From: Verrucomicrobiaceae bacterium
Lineage (GTDB): Bacteria; Verrucomicrobiota; Verrucomicrobiia; Verrucomicrobiales; Akkermansiaceae
Length of the DNA: 64,000 nt
Assembly (NCBI GenBank): GCA_027487435.1
Contig: JAIYDP010000497.1
Span: forward strand, 30,137 to 94,136
Reading direction: 5' to 3'
The notes under the pieces were generated by a model. The model had not been told where the DNA came from, did not search any database, and saw only the letters and a program-made list of their open reading frames with translations. Of the stretch, positions 56,432 through 64,000 are shown in pieces. The position numbers were made by a program, and so were the translations under genes. The first letter of the stretch is position 1. Every line of letters begins with the position of its first letter.

Positions 56432-57206
56432 TAGCGAAAACCCCGCGCATGACCTTTCGATTCGTGTGCGCGATGTCGATTTCTACTACGGAGCCACGCA
56501 CTCCTTGAAAAATGTCAGCATGGACATCGCCCGCCATCAAGTCACCGCCTTCATCGGTCCCTCAGGATGCGGCAAATCCACGTTGCTGCGCTGTTTCAAC
56601 CGCATGAATGATTTCATCCCCGACGCGAAAGTCAAAAAAGGCCAAATCTTCATCAACGGCATCGAGATTCATGGCAAGGATGTCGATGGCGTAGAACTCC
56701 GCCGCCACGTCGGCATGGTCTACCAAAAGTCCAATCCCTTTCCTCGCTCGATCTATGAAAACGTCGCCTACGGCCCCCGCATCCTCGGCGAGAAAAAACA
56801 CAGCACCCTCGATGCCATCGTCGAGCGCTCCTTGCGTAGCTCCGCACTTTGGGACGAGGTCAAAGACCGCCTTCACGATAGCGCCCACGGCCTCTCCGGC
56901 GGCCAACAACAACGACTCTGCATCGCTAGAACGATTGCCGTCGAGCCGTCCATCATCCTCATGGATGAACCCTGCTCGGCGCTCGATCCAGTCGCCACAG
57001 CCCACGTCGAAGAACTCATCCATGACTTAGGAAAAAAATTCACCATCGTCATCGTCACCCACAACATGCAACAAGCCCTCCGCGTCTCCCAAAAAACCGC
57101 CTTCTTTTATCTTGGTGAACTCATCGAATACGCTGACACCCACACCCTCTTCCGCGAACCTTCTCACCCGCAGACCAAGCTATACCTCGCGGGGAAATTC
57201 GGCTAA
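56409..57206 (+). CDS. pstB: Phosphate ABC transporter ATPase PstB, copy 2
   Basis: A second PstB-type ATPase of 265 residues, starting at ATG 56409 ([20 protein letters not shown]) inside the last 23 bases of copy 1 in another frame. The track start at 56100 is an out-of-frame artefact over copy 1. Walker A is GPSGCGKST, signature [16 protein letters not shown], Walker [14 protein letters not shown] and switch [14 protein letters not shown]. Copies 1 and 2 are similar but far from identical, for example in [19 protein letters not shown] here. They may form a heterodimer under the PstC/PstA pair. No phoU follows in this window. Confidence 0.94.
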   Translation: MSRDISVDSENPAHDLSIRVRDVDFYYGATHSLKNVSMDIARHQVTAFIGPSGCGKSTLLRCFNRMNDFIPDAKVKKGQIFINGIEIHGKDVDGVELRRHVGMVYQKSNPFPRSIYENVAYGPRILGEKKHSTLDAIVERSLRSSALWDEVKDRLHDSAHGLSGGQQQRLCIARTIAVEPSIILMDEPCSALDPVATAHVEELIHDLGKKFTIVIVTHNMQQALRVSQKTAFFYLGELIEYADTHTLFREPSHPQTKLYLAGKFG

Positions 57207-57222
57207 GATCTCGCCCCCTCTT

Positions 57223-57519
57223 TCAGATCGCCCTCACCGTGGCTTGCAGTCGATAGGACTTCAGTTGCCCGCAGTGCAATACTGCCGCCTCTTTCTCCTC
57301 CACCTCTGCCACCGAGCTACCGCGCTCATTTGCTTCCAGTATGATCTTCATCGCCAACTCCACCGAGTGCCCGAAAATTTTCATCAAACAAAAGACCACA
57401 TGCTCCATCGCTGAATGATCGTCGTTATGCAAGATTACCTCCCACAGCCCATCCAAGCTTTCCGCCTGCTCCTTCTTCGGTTCTGCTACGGTAGTCCCTG
57501 CCATCATCAACCATAGCAT
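57223..57519 (-). CDS. clpS: ATP-dependent Clp protease adaptor ClpS
   Basis: N-end-rule adaptor that hands substrates to ClpA or ClpC. It has 98 residues as tracked; ATG 57507 or 57504 would trim the first four or five. Family core: LWEVILHNDDHSAMEHVVFCLMKIFGHSVELAMKIILEANERGSSV, where the Asn-Asp pair and the following helix bind the N-terminal residue. GQLKSYRLQA closes the fold as expected. It is convergent with pstB2 (16 bases between stops) and divergent from topB. No clpA gene is next to it. Confidence 0.93.
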   Translation of the reverse strand: MLWLMMAGTTVAEPKKEQAESLDGLWEVILHNDDHSAMEHVVFCLMKIFGHSVELAMKIILEANERGSSVAEVEEKEAAVLHCGQLKSYRLQATVRAI

Positions 57520-57686
57520 ATATCAGCATTTCCACTCTAGCAATCCTCGATCCACATCCTCCAAAAATCACCCCCATTCTCCCTCTCCTTTACGGATTCT
57601 GAACCGCATGCGGAAAAATTTCGCTTGCTTTTCTTGATTTTTCGCAGCTAGTCACTTCGCCACCGTTTCAAACAAGTAGCAAGATC

Positions 57687-60311
57687 ATGGGCAAAATTCT
57701 TATCATCGCAGAAAAACCTAGCGTCATGGCCGATTTGGGTCGCGCTCTCTCTAAGCCTCTCGGCAAGTTTGAAAAAGAAGGCCAAGGCCGCGATTCATGG
57801 CTGGAAAACGAGAAAGCTATCATCACCTCTGCCGTCGGACACCTTGTCGAACTTCGCATGCCTACCGGCCCCAATGGCAAAAAATTGCCGTGGAAGTTCG
57901 ATGTCCTCCCCGCCATCCCCCAAACTTTCGACCTCGACCCCATCATCGACTCCGAGGCTCGACTCAAGCAAATCCTCAAGCTCGCCCGCCGCAAAGACGT
58001 CACCGAAGTCATCAACGCTTGCGATGCCGGACGCGAAGGCGAACTCATCTTCCGCTACATCATCGAATACGGCCAAGTCCAAAAGCCCACCAAACGCCTC
58101 TGGATGCAATCCATGACCCAAGGCGCCATCCTCGATGCCTGGAACCAGCTCCGCCCCGGCTCTTCCATGCAGGCCCTCGCCGATGCCGCCAAGTGCCGCT
58201 CGGAGGCCGATTGGCTCGTCGGTCTCAATTCCACCCGCGCCCTCACCTGCTTCCGCTCTCGCCACGGCGGCTTCAATATCACCGCCGCAGGCCGCGTGCA
58301 AACTCCCACGCTTTCCATCCTCGCTCAACGCGAAAAGGAAATCCAAGCCTTCGTCCCCCAAGCCTACTGGGAAGTCGCCGCTGACTTCCAAGTCGAAAAA
58401 GGCAACTACCCGAGCACCTGGTTTGACGAGACTTGGAAAAAGGACGAAACCCAGCCTCACTCCCGCGCCGAACGCATCTGGGACTCCCAAGTTGCCGACG
58501 ACATCAAAAACCGCTGCACCGGGAAACAGGGCATCGTCACCGAAGAGAAAAAGCCCCAATCCCAGATCGCCCCACAACTCTACGACCTCACATCCCTCCA
58601 GCGCGATGCCTCGCAGCGCCTCGGCCTCTCCGCTAAGTCCACTCTACAAATCGCCCAAGCCCTCTACGAAAAGCACAAGATGCTCACCTACCCGAGGACG
58701 GACTCGCGCTACCTGCCCGATGACTACATCGGCACCGTGCGCCAGACCTTGCAAGACATCCAAGCCCAATCCTCCGAGCTCGGCCCCTACGCCGCCGCAG
58801 TCCTCAAAGGCAGCTCCCCCAACGGCCCTCAACTCACCAAAAACAAACGCGTCTTCGATGACAAAAAAGTCAGCGACCACTTCGCCATCATCCCCACCGG
58901 CACCTTCTCTAAGCTCAGCGACCTCGAACAAAAAGTCTTCGATCTCGTCGCCAAACGCTTCATCTCCGTCTTCTACCCCGCCGCCGAGTTCGAGCTCACC
59001 CGCCGCATCACCCGCATCATTCACAACCCCACCCTCACCGATGCTTTCAAAACCGACGGCAAAATCCTCGTCAAACCCGGTTGGATGGAAGTCTATGGCC
59101 GCCGCCCAGGCGTAGCCGCGAACAAAGACGAAATGGTCGCCATTTCGCCCAACGAGAAAGCCCAGGCCATCCACGTCGAAGTCAAGGCCGATACCACCAA
59201 GCCCCCTGCTCGATTCAACGAAGCCACCCTGCTCTCCGCCATGGAAGGCGCTGGCAAACTCCTCGACGACGAAGCCCTCGCCGAAGCCATGTCCGACCGC
59301 GGCCTCGGCACCCCCGCCACCCGCGCCGCTATCATCGAGGGCCTCATCGCCCAGAAATACCTCGCCCGCGATGGCCGCGACCTCCACGTCACCCCCAACG
59401 GCATGGCGCTCATTCGCCTCGTCAGCGAAATGGAAATCCACGGCCTCAGCTCCCCATCCCTCACTGGCGACTGGGAATACAAACTCCGCCTCATGGAGCA
59501 AGGAAAACTCCGCCGCGAGGACTTCATGCACGAGATCGAAAGCTACACCCGCGAAATCGTCGAAAAAGCCCGCAGCCACTCCCAGGCCTCCAAAGAACAA
59601 AGCTTCCCTGACCTCGAAGCCCCTTGCCCCGCCTGCCATGCGCCTTCGCTTCGCCAGACCGATGCCACCTACGAGTGCCGCCAACCTGGTTGCAAGTTCT
59701 CGATGAAAAAACACATCGCCTCGCGCGAGATCACCCCCACCGAAGCCCGCGAGCTGCTCACCAAAGGCATCGTTGGCCCTCTCATCGGCTTCAAATCTCG
59801 CTTCAACAAGCCCTTCGATGCCTCCCTCAAGCTCGACGACAAAGCAAAAATCGCCTTCCATTTCGACAACGAAGACTCCGATACCCAAGTGGAACTCAAC
59901 GACGACATGATCGTCGCCCGCGTCCTCCGCAACGATGGCAAAGAGGCCGCCATTTATCAGACGGATAAAGCCTACTTGGTGCCCTCCATCATCACCCCCA
60001 AAGAAAAAGACGGACTCCGCATCGGTCGCAGCATCCTGCAAAAAGAAATCCCGCTGGAAGAAGTCACCCGCATGCTCAAAGAAGGCCGCACCAACTTGAT
60101 GAAAGGCTTCGTCTCCAACAAAACCAAGCGCAGCTTCGAAGCCTACCTCCTCCTTGACGAAAAAACCGGCAAAGTCGGCTTCGAGTTCCCCGAGCGCGAG
60201 CCCCGCTACCCCAAAAAACCTCAAGCCACCGCCGAAGGCGAAGCCCCACCCCCACCCGCCGCCAAAAAAGCAGCAAAAAAAGCGGCCAAAAAAGCCCCCA
60301 AAAAGTCCTAG
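57687..60311 (+). CDS. topB: DNA topoisomerase III with long C-terminal extension
   Basis: Type IA topoisomerase, cutting and rejoining one DNA strand. It has 874 residues against about 650 for E. coli TopB. Seen are the Toprim start [61 protein letters not shown] and the catalytic Tyr335 in [13 protein letters not shown] zinc-ribbon-like [23 protein letters not shown] near residue 650 leads to topoisomerase C-terminal repeats ([20 protein letters not shown], then [20 protein letters not shown]). The last 20 residues are Lys/Ala repeats ([10 protein letters not shown]) like a histone H1 tail. It looks fully intact. Confidence 0.94.
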   Translation: MGKILIIAEKPSVMADLGRALSKPLGKFEKEGQGRDSWLENEKAIITSAVGHLVELRMPTGPNGKKLPWKFDVLPAIPQTFDLDPIIDSEARLKQILKLARRKDVTEVINACDAGREGELIFRYIIEYGQVQKPTKRLWMQSMTQGAILDAWNQLRPGSSMQALADAAKCRSEADWLVGLNSTRALTCFRSRHGGFNITAAGRVQTPTLSILAQREKEIQAFVPQAYWEVAADFQVEKGNYPSTWFDETWKKDETQPHSRAERIWDSQVADDIKNRCTGKQGIVTEEKKPQSQIAPQLYDLTSLQRDASQRLGLSAKSTLQIAQALYEKHKMLTYPRTDSRYLPDDYIGTVRQTLQDIQAQSSELGPYAAAVLKGSSPNGPQLTKNKRVFDDKKVSDHFAIIPTGTFSKLSDLEQKVFDLVAKRFISVFYPAAEFELTRRITRIIHNPTLTDAFKTDGKILVKPGWMEVYGRRPGVAANKDEMVAISPNEKAQAIHVEVKADTTKPPARFNEATLLSAMEGAGKLLDDEALAEAMSDRGLGTPATRAAIIEGLIAQKYLARDGRDLHVTPNGMALIRLVSEMEIHGLSSPSLTGDWEYKLRLMEQGKLRREDFMHEIESYTREIVEKARSHSQASKEQSFPDLEAPCPACHAPSLRQTDATYECRQPGCKFSMKKHIASREITPTEARELLTKGIVGPLIGFKSRFNKPFDASLKLDDKAKIAFHFDNEDSDTQVELNDDMIVARVLRNDGKEAAIYQTDKAYLVPSIITPKEKDGLRIGRSILQKEIPLEEVTRMLKEGRTNLMKGFVSNKTKRSFEAYLLLDEKTGKVGFEFPEREPRYPKKPQATAEGEAPPPPAAKKAAKKAAKKAPKKS

Positions 60312-60426
60312 CCTCCCACCCTCATCGCCAACGGTGAAAGCTAAAACAACCAACCAATACATCCCCTCGCAATCTCACCACCCGTCATGACGAAAAAAGT
60401 GACGGTTCCTTACCTATGTGCAAATT
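60312..60426. other. Spacer after topB containing the left 26-bp direct repeat
   Basis: No gene is seen. The stretch holds one copy (60393-60418) of a 26-base sequence beginning AAAAAAGTGACGGTTCC that recurs at 63236 with one C/T difference. No transcription terminator was recognised after topB. Confidence 0.6.
60393..60418 (+). repeat. 26-bp direct repeat, left copy
   Basis: Begins AAAAAAGTGACGGTTCC and ends CTATG. It matches 63236-63261 at 25 of 26 positions in the same orientation. The two copies bracket the REP-like array and the small-gene cassette stretch. Confidence 0.85.
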
Positions 60427-60868
60427 CCTCGATGAGGCGTCGCGTAAAAAGACAAGCCTCACGCGATTACGCCCCTAGGGACGCAATGGGTTGCGTGTGG
60501 GTTGTTCCCAAGGTTTCACCGTGGGCTGAAATGAAGCGTCCCAACGGGACGTTTATCAAAGCCCGCGGAGTAACCGTGGGTTCTTCACCCCTCGTAATAC
60601 CATCGGCGTCCCAACGGGACGTTTCATCAAAGCCCACGCAGCAACCTTGGGTTCTTGATCCCTCGTAATACCAGCGGCGTCCCAACGGGACGTTTTATCA
60701 AAGCCCACGGAGCAACCGTGGGTTCTTGATCCCTCGTAACACCAGCGGCGTCCCAACGGGACGTTTCATCAAAGCCCACGGAGTAACCGTGGGTTCTTCA
60801 CCCCCCCGTAACACCATCGGCGTCCCAAAGGGCGTAATCGCGTGAGGCGAAGCCTCTTTACGCGACTC
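60427..60868. repeat. 71-bp REP-like tandem array between inverted repeats
   Basis: The core CGTCCCAACGGGACG recurs at 60537, 60607, 60678 and 60749, with a damaged fifth copy at 60821, so the period is about 71 bases. Each unit also has a second palindrome, CCCACGG/CCGTGGG. The array is flanked by inverted copies of a roughly 45-base sequence: left 60427-60480 contains GCCTCACGCGATTACGCCC, and right 60818-60868 carries its reverse complement GGGCGTAATCGCGTGAGGC. The same palindrome family forms the smaller cluster at 13.5 kb. Several short ORFs in the track are just this repeat translated. Units are not separated by unique spacers, so it is not CRISPR. Confidence 0.88.
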
Positions 60869-60994
60869 ACGTTTATTAAAAAAACCTTGTAACATCGCCA
60901 AAATCATCCAACCTCGCCTCGTCCATGATTACCGTGATATCACCTTGCGGGTGGATACGAATAAATTCTGTTCTGTAAATAAAGAAGAATCCTC

Positions 60995-61348
60995 GTGAAG
61001 AGAGCCCTCTTAATGCTTATTGCCGTGATACTAGTCCTCAGCACAACGGGGGCTTGGTTATTATATAGCACTGCACATACGATTAAGGAACTTGACAGGA
61101 ACTACCAACTTACTGAGAAGGGAATGTCTAAAGCTCAAGTCGAAGGACTAATGGGACAGAATGGCAAATGGCTAATTCCCGACCAAGATCCGCTGGGTTT
61201 CTGGGATGAAGTTCGGATGCTTGATTCAGAGAGAGCACAGATTCATTCCTCAGTGAGCTATACAGTGGATGCTTTTTTTCTGCAAATTACATTTGAATTT
61301 TCGTTTAGCGAAGATGGCAAGCTAATCGGTCGGCACACATACGACTAA
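60995..61348 (+). CDS. Small anchored hypothetical protein (first cassette-like gene)
   Basis: A 117-residue protein starting at GTG 60995 (MKRALLMLIAVILVLSTTGAWLLY, a signal or anchor). The rest contains LTEKGMSKAQVEGLMGQNGKW, which resembles the SmpA/OmlA-like pattern in which a small beta domain starts with a T-x-G-M-x-x-x-x-V helix, then VSYTVDAFFLQITFEFSFSEDG and a closing strand. It is probably periplasmic. No ribosome-binding motif is clear. It is the first of four small same-direction genes separated by attC-like hairpins. Confidence 0.6.
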   Translation: MKRALLMLIAVILVLSTTGAWLLYSTAHTIKELDRNYQLTEKGMSKAQVEGLMGQNGKWLIPDQDPLGFWDEVRMLDSERAQIHSSVSYTVDAFFLQITFEFSFSEDGKLIGRHTYD

Positions 61349-61412
61349 TATATTGATCTTAATAATTTATGGATCTGTGCGCCGTAACCCTACTAACTGT
61401 AAACCAGAACTT

Positions 61413-61500
61413 GCAGAATAAGCCATGCGTGGCAACGCCTATCACCGCGTCAGATGAATTTCGAGCTTGATTCCGGCTTGCCACCATTCTAACATTGGGC
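61413..61500 (+). repeat. attC-like imperfect hairpin 1
   Basis: An 88-base stretch between two small genes with ends GCAGAAT and ATTGGGC, inner arms GTGGCAACGCC and GGCTTGCCACC complementary with a bulge. It ends six bases before the next ATG. The ends carry AAT/ATT instead of the AAC/GTT of classic attC sites, so this is the weakest match of the series. Confidence 0.4.
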
Positions 61501-61505
61501 AAGAA

Positions 61506-61841
61506 ATGAAGATAGATCAATCCAATGCTTTAAAGATCGCCAGTATTGGGGCGGCTCTATGGTGGATCATCTTTGGACTTCCTGCCTTGAACGATATTTT
61601 TTCCGCCAATCACAGCGACAAGCGATATATCTTCGCACTCGCGATGTTGTTTGGGAGTTTTTGTGGTGTAGCATTCTACATTTGCATGATGCCATCAATG
61701 GTCAAGGCTGTGCGGAACGATTTTAGATTACACCCAGCTAGAACCAGTCTAATAACAGTATGGGCTATCCTACCTTTGCCTCCTATCCTATTTGCAAGCG
61801 CTATGATTTTCATGAAGATCTACGGAATAGGCAACGCATAA
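61506..61841 (+). CDS. Small membrane hypothetical protein
   Basis: A 111-residue protein from ATG 61506 (MKIDQSNALKIASIGAALWW); the track start 39 bases upstream lies in the hairpin. Three hydrophobic helices: IASIGAALWWIIFGLPAL, YIFALAMLFGSFCGVAFYICM and VWAILPLPPILFASAMIFM. Not recognised. Its first bases resemble the gene start at 63967 (shared TCAATCCA-x-TGCTT), as if both belong to one cassette lineage. Confidence 0.6.
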   Translation: MKIDQSNALKIASIGAALWWIIFGLPALNDIFSANHSDKRYIFALAMLFGSFCGVAFYICMMPSMVKAVRNDFRLHPARTSLITVWAILPLPPILFASAMIFMKIYGIGNA

Positions 61842-61848
61842 TGTAGAA

Positions 61849-61976
61849 GCCCAACAAGCCGCGCCGTGACACCCTCTACCAGTCGCCCTGTTTCGATGAT
61901 TTTCCGTAACTATAACACTAACCCCGTGAACCACCTCCGCTCCCGCTTCTAGTGCTGGATGTGCTCATCGTTCGAC
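61849..61976 (+). repeat. attC-like imperfect hairpin 2
   Basis: 128 bases with left end GCCCAAC, which fits the integron R'' consensus RYYYAAC, followed by AAGCCG, and right end GTTCGAC. The two ends pair imperfectly inward over about 35 bases. It lies five bases after the upstream stop region and six bases before the next ATG. Confidence 0.5.
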
Positions 61977-61982
61977 AAAGAA

Positions 61983-62627
61983 ATGAAGATCATCGTAATA
62001 GTAATCACTGTTTTTCTATTCAGCATTACCTCATACGCAGGCACGCATAGATATGAAGGAGGAGCGTTCTTTGTCACAGCCTTAAATCATCCTCTACTTG
62101 CCAAAGGCGAAGTTACTGCCGAGTACGCAGTGAGACCACCAGCTATGATGTGTGGAATTTTTGGCGTCTCTTCCGCTAGGATCACGGGTTTCAAGGAAGA
62201 ACTAAGATTGAAGGCAAGAGATTTTTTAGAGAAAGAAACTGGACCAGCATTGGCGATTTTCTTTAGCCCAGATAGAGCAAAATTATTTGAAGACTATCCC
62301 GAAGCAATGGTGAAACAACACGCATTTGCAGAAGAGTTGCCTCTGTTGATGACACTGGGCGATTCTAAGACAGAAACCTACGAATTCGCGATACTTACCG
62401 GCAATGGTTTTTTTGTCTTTAATGATGGCAAGTTTAGTAGATCATTCATGAAGGATTATGGGAATTGTCTTGATGGTCTATTGCGTTACACCGAGTATCT
62501 GCAAGACCCTAAAGAGGTTTTTTATCTGAGCCTTTGGGGTTGCCTAGAGCCCAAGGCGGTCGAACAAGGCGGCACTGGGCAACCCGCTACCCGCTCCGAG
62601 CCGAAGTCGGAGGGACGCTCCCGGTAG
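61983..62627 (+). CDS. Secreted hypothetical cassette protein
   Basis: A 214-residue protein from ATG 61983 (MKIIVIVITVFLFSITSYAG, a signal peptide). The middle contains FFVTALNHPLLAKGEVTAEY, AMMCGIFGVSSARITGF and DSKTETYEFAILTGNGFFVFNDGKF. Not recognised. The last 24 residues (after LWGCLEPK) are encoded inside the next attC-like hairpin, as often seen in gene cassettes. Codon use and AT content differ from the GC-rich neighbours at topB. Confidence 0.6.
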   Translation: MKIIVIVITVFLFSITSYAGTHRYEGGAFFVTALNHPLLAKGEVTAEYAVRPPAMMCGIFGVSSARITGFKEELRLKARDFLEKETGPALAIFFSPDRAKLFEDYPEAMVKQHAFAEELPLLMTLGDSKTETYEFAILTGNGFFVFNDGKFSRSFMKDYGNCLDGLLRYTEYLQDPKEVFYLSLWGCLEPKAVEQGGTGQPATRSEPKSEGRSR

Positions 62628-62652
62628 GGGGTGCCAGGCCTCATCGTTCGCC
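62559..62652 (+). repeat. attC-like imperfect hairpin 3 (best match)
   Basis: 94 bases from GTCGAAC (followed by AAGGCGG) to GTTCGCC. The 5' arm CACTGGGCAACCCGCTACCCG and the reverse complement of the 3' arm, CCTGGCACCCCCTACCGGG, align with small bulges, giving a long asymmetric hairpin as in integron attC sites. It covers the 3' end of the upstream gene and stops five bases before the next ATG. Its left part (GGGCAACCCGCTACC) is shared with the site at 63832. Confidence 0.55.
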
Positions 62653-62657
62653 AGAAA

Positions 62658-63032
62658 ATGGATCCCATAACAAAGCCTGCTACCGTTCGATGCGCTGACG
62701 AGATGCATCGGATCTATTGGTCCGGCATCTGGCGGAAGACGTTTTTGATACTCATCGTGTGGGCCATTTTCTCCGCTATCGGGTGGGCTATTAATGCCGA
62801 ATGGCCGAAGTTTATTGGTTTGGTTACGATAGCCACGACTATCGTTGTTCCCCAAATTGTTAGAATTCATCGTGGATATACTAAGCAGATTTGTCCCTCG
62901 TGTGGTCAGGAAGTAGGAGGCTATGATTCGAGTGGGTCACCAATCTATTTGGTTTGCCGACACTGTGGAACAAGATCAGCAACAGACTGCGTGATTCACT
63001 ATGCTGGAGGTCCACCGTCTAAAATCGAATAA
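62658..63032 (+). CDS. Small membrane protein with C-terminal zinc ribbon
   Basis: A 124-residue protein from ATG 62658 (MDPITKPATVRCADEMHRIYW); the track's start nine codons upstream is within the hairpin. Two hydrophobic helices (TFLILIVWAIFSAIGWAI and FIGLVTIATTIVVPQIV) are followed by a zinc-ribbon-like end: CPSCGQEVGGYDSSG...VCRHCG. Not recognised beyond that. It is the fourth small gene of the cassette-like run. Confidence 0.6.
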   Translation: MDPITKPATVRCADEMHRIYWSGIWRKTFLILIVWAIFSAIGWAINAEWPKFIGLVTIATTIVVPQIVRIHRGYTKQICPSCGQEVGGYDSSGSPIYLVCRHCGTRSATDCVIHYAGGPPSKIE

Positions 63033-63042
63033 AATCCAAGAC

Positions 63043-63137
63043 GCCGAACCCCAAAGATAGGTTTGAGCGATAGCCTCAAACCTATCGGCTGTTGAACGAG
63101 CCCGGGTGCTACGGGGAGGCTGCTCTACGCGTTATGC
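63043..63137 (+). repeat. attC-like region 4 with perfect 12-bp hairpin
   Basis: From GCCGAAC to GTTATGC, 95 bases. Inside, 63056-63086 is a perfect 12-bp stem (GATAGGTTTGAG / CTCAAACCTATC) with a seven-base loop. A shorter alternative starts at GTTGAAC 63091. The outer arms pair poorly, so the assignment to the attC-like series is tentative. The hairpin has no T-run, so it is not a typical terminator. Confidence 0.35.
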
Positions 63138-63235
63138 GTTTTTATTTTAGCTCGCAGTAGCAACGATTTTTGAATGTATGGGCACTTGAAGATTCCAGTC
63201 GGGATGCTTTTTGGGTGCTTCTTGGTGCCTGTGAT

Positions 63236-63261
63236 AAAAAAGTGACGGTTCCTTATCTATG
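63236..63261 (+). repeat. 26-bp direct repeat, right copy
   Basis: Matches the copy at 60393 at 25 of 26 bases in the same orientation (TTATCTATG here, TTACCTATG there). Together they bracket 2.8 kb. They could be a duplicated target or the edges of a mobile segment. Confidence 0.85.
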
Positions 63262-63276
63262 ACCTGCGCGGAGGGA

Positions 63277-63687
63277 TTATTTACGAAGTTGGCGTTTTAG
63301 TTTCTCAAGTTCGCGTTCTTGTTTCTTGCGTTCGGATTCGAGGGCGGCGCCGGCGCCGGGTGTGTTTTCCCAGACGAGTTTGTTCCCGTCCCAGACGGCG
63401 GCGTATTCGGTTTTCTCTTGCTCGCCGTCTTCGTTGGTGCTCGTTGCTTTGGAGAAGGCTTTGAGGTCCTTTTTAACAGGGCCTTGCCAGACTTTTTTGC
63501 CGTTGTAGGTGATGGTTCCTTTTCCGTTGATGACGGTGGTGGAGAGATTGGCCTCGGCGGCGTTCTGGTTGGCTTTGGCCTTGGCCTGGTCGATGAGGTC
63601 GGCTAGGTCGGGGATTGCGAGAGCGGAGTTGGTGATGCCGAGGGTAACGGTGAGGACAATGGCTTTGAGCGTTGAGATGTGTTTCAT
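63277..63687 (-). CDS. Small secreted hypothetical protein
   Basis: A 136-residue protein with a signal peptide (MKHISTLKAIVLTVTLGITN, cleavage likely after ALA). The mature part is helical at first (DLADLIDQAKAKANQNAAEA), then beta-rich (TTVINGKGTITYNGKKVWQG), and ends with a charged coiled-coil tail (ESERKKQERELEKLKRQLRK). Not recognised. It is the only minus-strand gene in the right-hand cassette-like region and lies just outside the right 26-bp direct repeat. Confidence 0.6.
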   Translation of the reverse strand: MKHISTLKAIVLTVTLGITNSALAIPDLADLIDQAKAKANQNAAEANLSTTVINGKGTITYNGKKVWQGPVKKDLKAFSKATSTNEDGEQEKTEYAAVWDGNKLVWENTPGAGAALESERKKQERELEKLKRQLRK

Positions 63688-63831
63688 ATCAAGAGAAGAA
63701 ACGGTGGAGATGAGGGGGCTTGTCTGATAAAATTACTTTTTTTGGGAGAGGGGGTGAGGGGTTGACTCGCGATTGCCTAGGATGGGATCAAGCTGATTGG
63801 CGAATTCAAGGCCGTGCTCAGAAAACCAAAG

Positions 63832-63958
63832 GCACAACAAGGCGTGGGTGGGCAACCCGCTACCACGCTGCGAGTCGGAGATCGAAATCTGATGAGCACC
63901 CTTTACCTTGAATCGGACTGGCGCTCCCGCTAGTGCGGCCACCACTTCGACGTTCTGC
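63832..63958 (+). repeat. attC-like imperfect hairpin 5
   Basis: 127 bases from GCACAAC (followed by AAGGCG) to GTTCTGC. The left part GTGGGTGGGCAACCCGCTACC repeats that of the site at 62559, and the right part GGCGCTCCCGCTAG resembles GACGCTCCCGGTAG there. The two ends pair imperfectly. It ends eight bases before ATG 63967. Confidence 0.5.
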
Positions 63959-63966
63959 AAAAAAAT

Positions 63967-64000
63967 ATGAACCATATCAATCCAGTGCTTTTCCTCGATA
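63967..64000 (+). CDS. Start of another small cassette-like gene (3' partial)
   Basis: Eleven codons are visible (MNHINPVLFLD) before the window ends. It is placed right after an attC-like hairpin, as for the other small genes. Its first bases share TCAATCCA-x-TGCTT with the gene at 61506. Nothing can be said of the product. Confidence 0.35.
   Translation, partial: MNHINPVLFLD

Noticed and set aside
56100-57206. 368-aa version of PstB copy 2
   Set aside because: First 103 residues are out-of-frame pstB1 sequence; the real start is ATG 56409.
58644-60362. 572-aa minus-strand ORF, Gly/Phe/Glu-rich
   Set aside because: Antisense to topB, low-complexity composition typical of the reverse of a GC-rich gene.
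60427-60868. CRISPR array
   Set aside because: Regular spacing, but the sequence between palindromes is itself repeated and there are no unique spacers or cas genes.
60387-60907. Short repetitive ORFs on both strands (peptides like GTPMVLRG)
   Set aside because: Translations of the 71-bp REP-like array, not genes.
1-64000. tRNA, rRNA or tmRNA genes
   Set aside because: No T-arm/anticodon pattern or rRNA core sequence was noticed while reading; a covariance search was not possible.

Overview
The window looks like chromosomal DNA of a Verrucomicrobiota bacterium (inference). Pointers are an alternative complex III operon, a thioester alpha-2-macroglobulin paired with PbpC, a planctomycete/verrucomicrobial-type cytochrome c protein with DUF1549/DUF1553, DUF6261- and DUF6941-like proteins, many secreted proteins without clear family, and translation starts that mostly lack a Shine-Dalgarno sequence. 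No rRNA, tRNA, CRISPR array or complete insertion sequence was seen.

Layout. 1-10057: a co-directional respiratory operon, actB (5' end outside the window), actC, actD, actE, actF, a membrane cytochrome c, a CcoN-like subunit, a CcoO-like cytochrome and a third cytochrome c. The CcoN-like protein has lost nearly all canonical haem and copper ligands, so this is not a normal cbb3 oxidase. 10190-13338: an LpxL-type acyltransferase and ilvD. 13339-14002: a gene-free stretch with a 42-bp palindrome and a REP-like family (core CGTCCCAACGGGACG). 14003-15244: a secreted or anchored protein. 15349-15848: a gene-free tandem array of twelve degenerate 41-42-bp units.

16082-22402: a decayed type I restriction-modification locus. 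It holds an HsdR N-terminal stub, an HsdR C-terminal scrap fused in frame to a headless HsdM, and a small palindromic insertion that frameshifts HsdM. Between the wrecked pieces sit two intact genes: a YhcG/DUF1016 nuclease and a 1066-aa HD-phosphohydrolase/GHKL (Hsp90-like) ATPase fusion. The fusion is the best candidate in the window for an undescribed defence effector. A DUF6261-like gene with an internal amber codon follows.

23318-32488: mixed chromosomal genes, including a large secreted protein, Uma2, LutB, a CAP-domain lipoprotein, a caspase-fold-like secreted protein and a ROK kinase. 32684-40989: the alpha-2-macroglobulin/PbpC envelope pair. 41000-45186: a minus-strand run of four secreted or anchored proteins plus folK. 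45463-57519: a DUF6941 protein, a bidirectional terminator, the DUF1549/1553 protein, queF, lysA, the pstSCAB1B2 phosphate importer and clpS. 57687-60311: topB.

60393-64000: a second, larger copy of the REP-like family arranged as a 71-bp tandem array between inverted repeats. It is followed by a run of small orphan genes separated by long imperfect hairpins that resemble integron attC sites. A 26-bp direct repeat brackets most of this stretch. No integrase is visible, so if it is an integron array it is either a cluster of attC sites lacking an integrase or its integrase lies to the right of the window.
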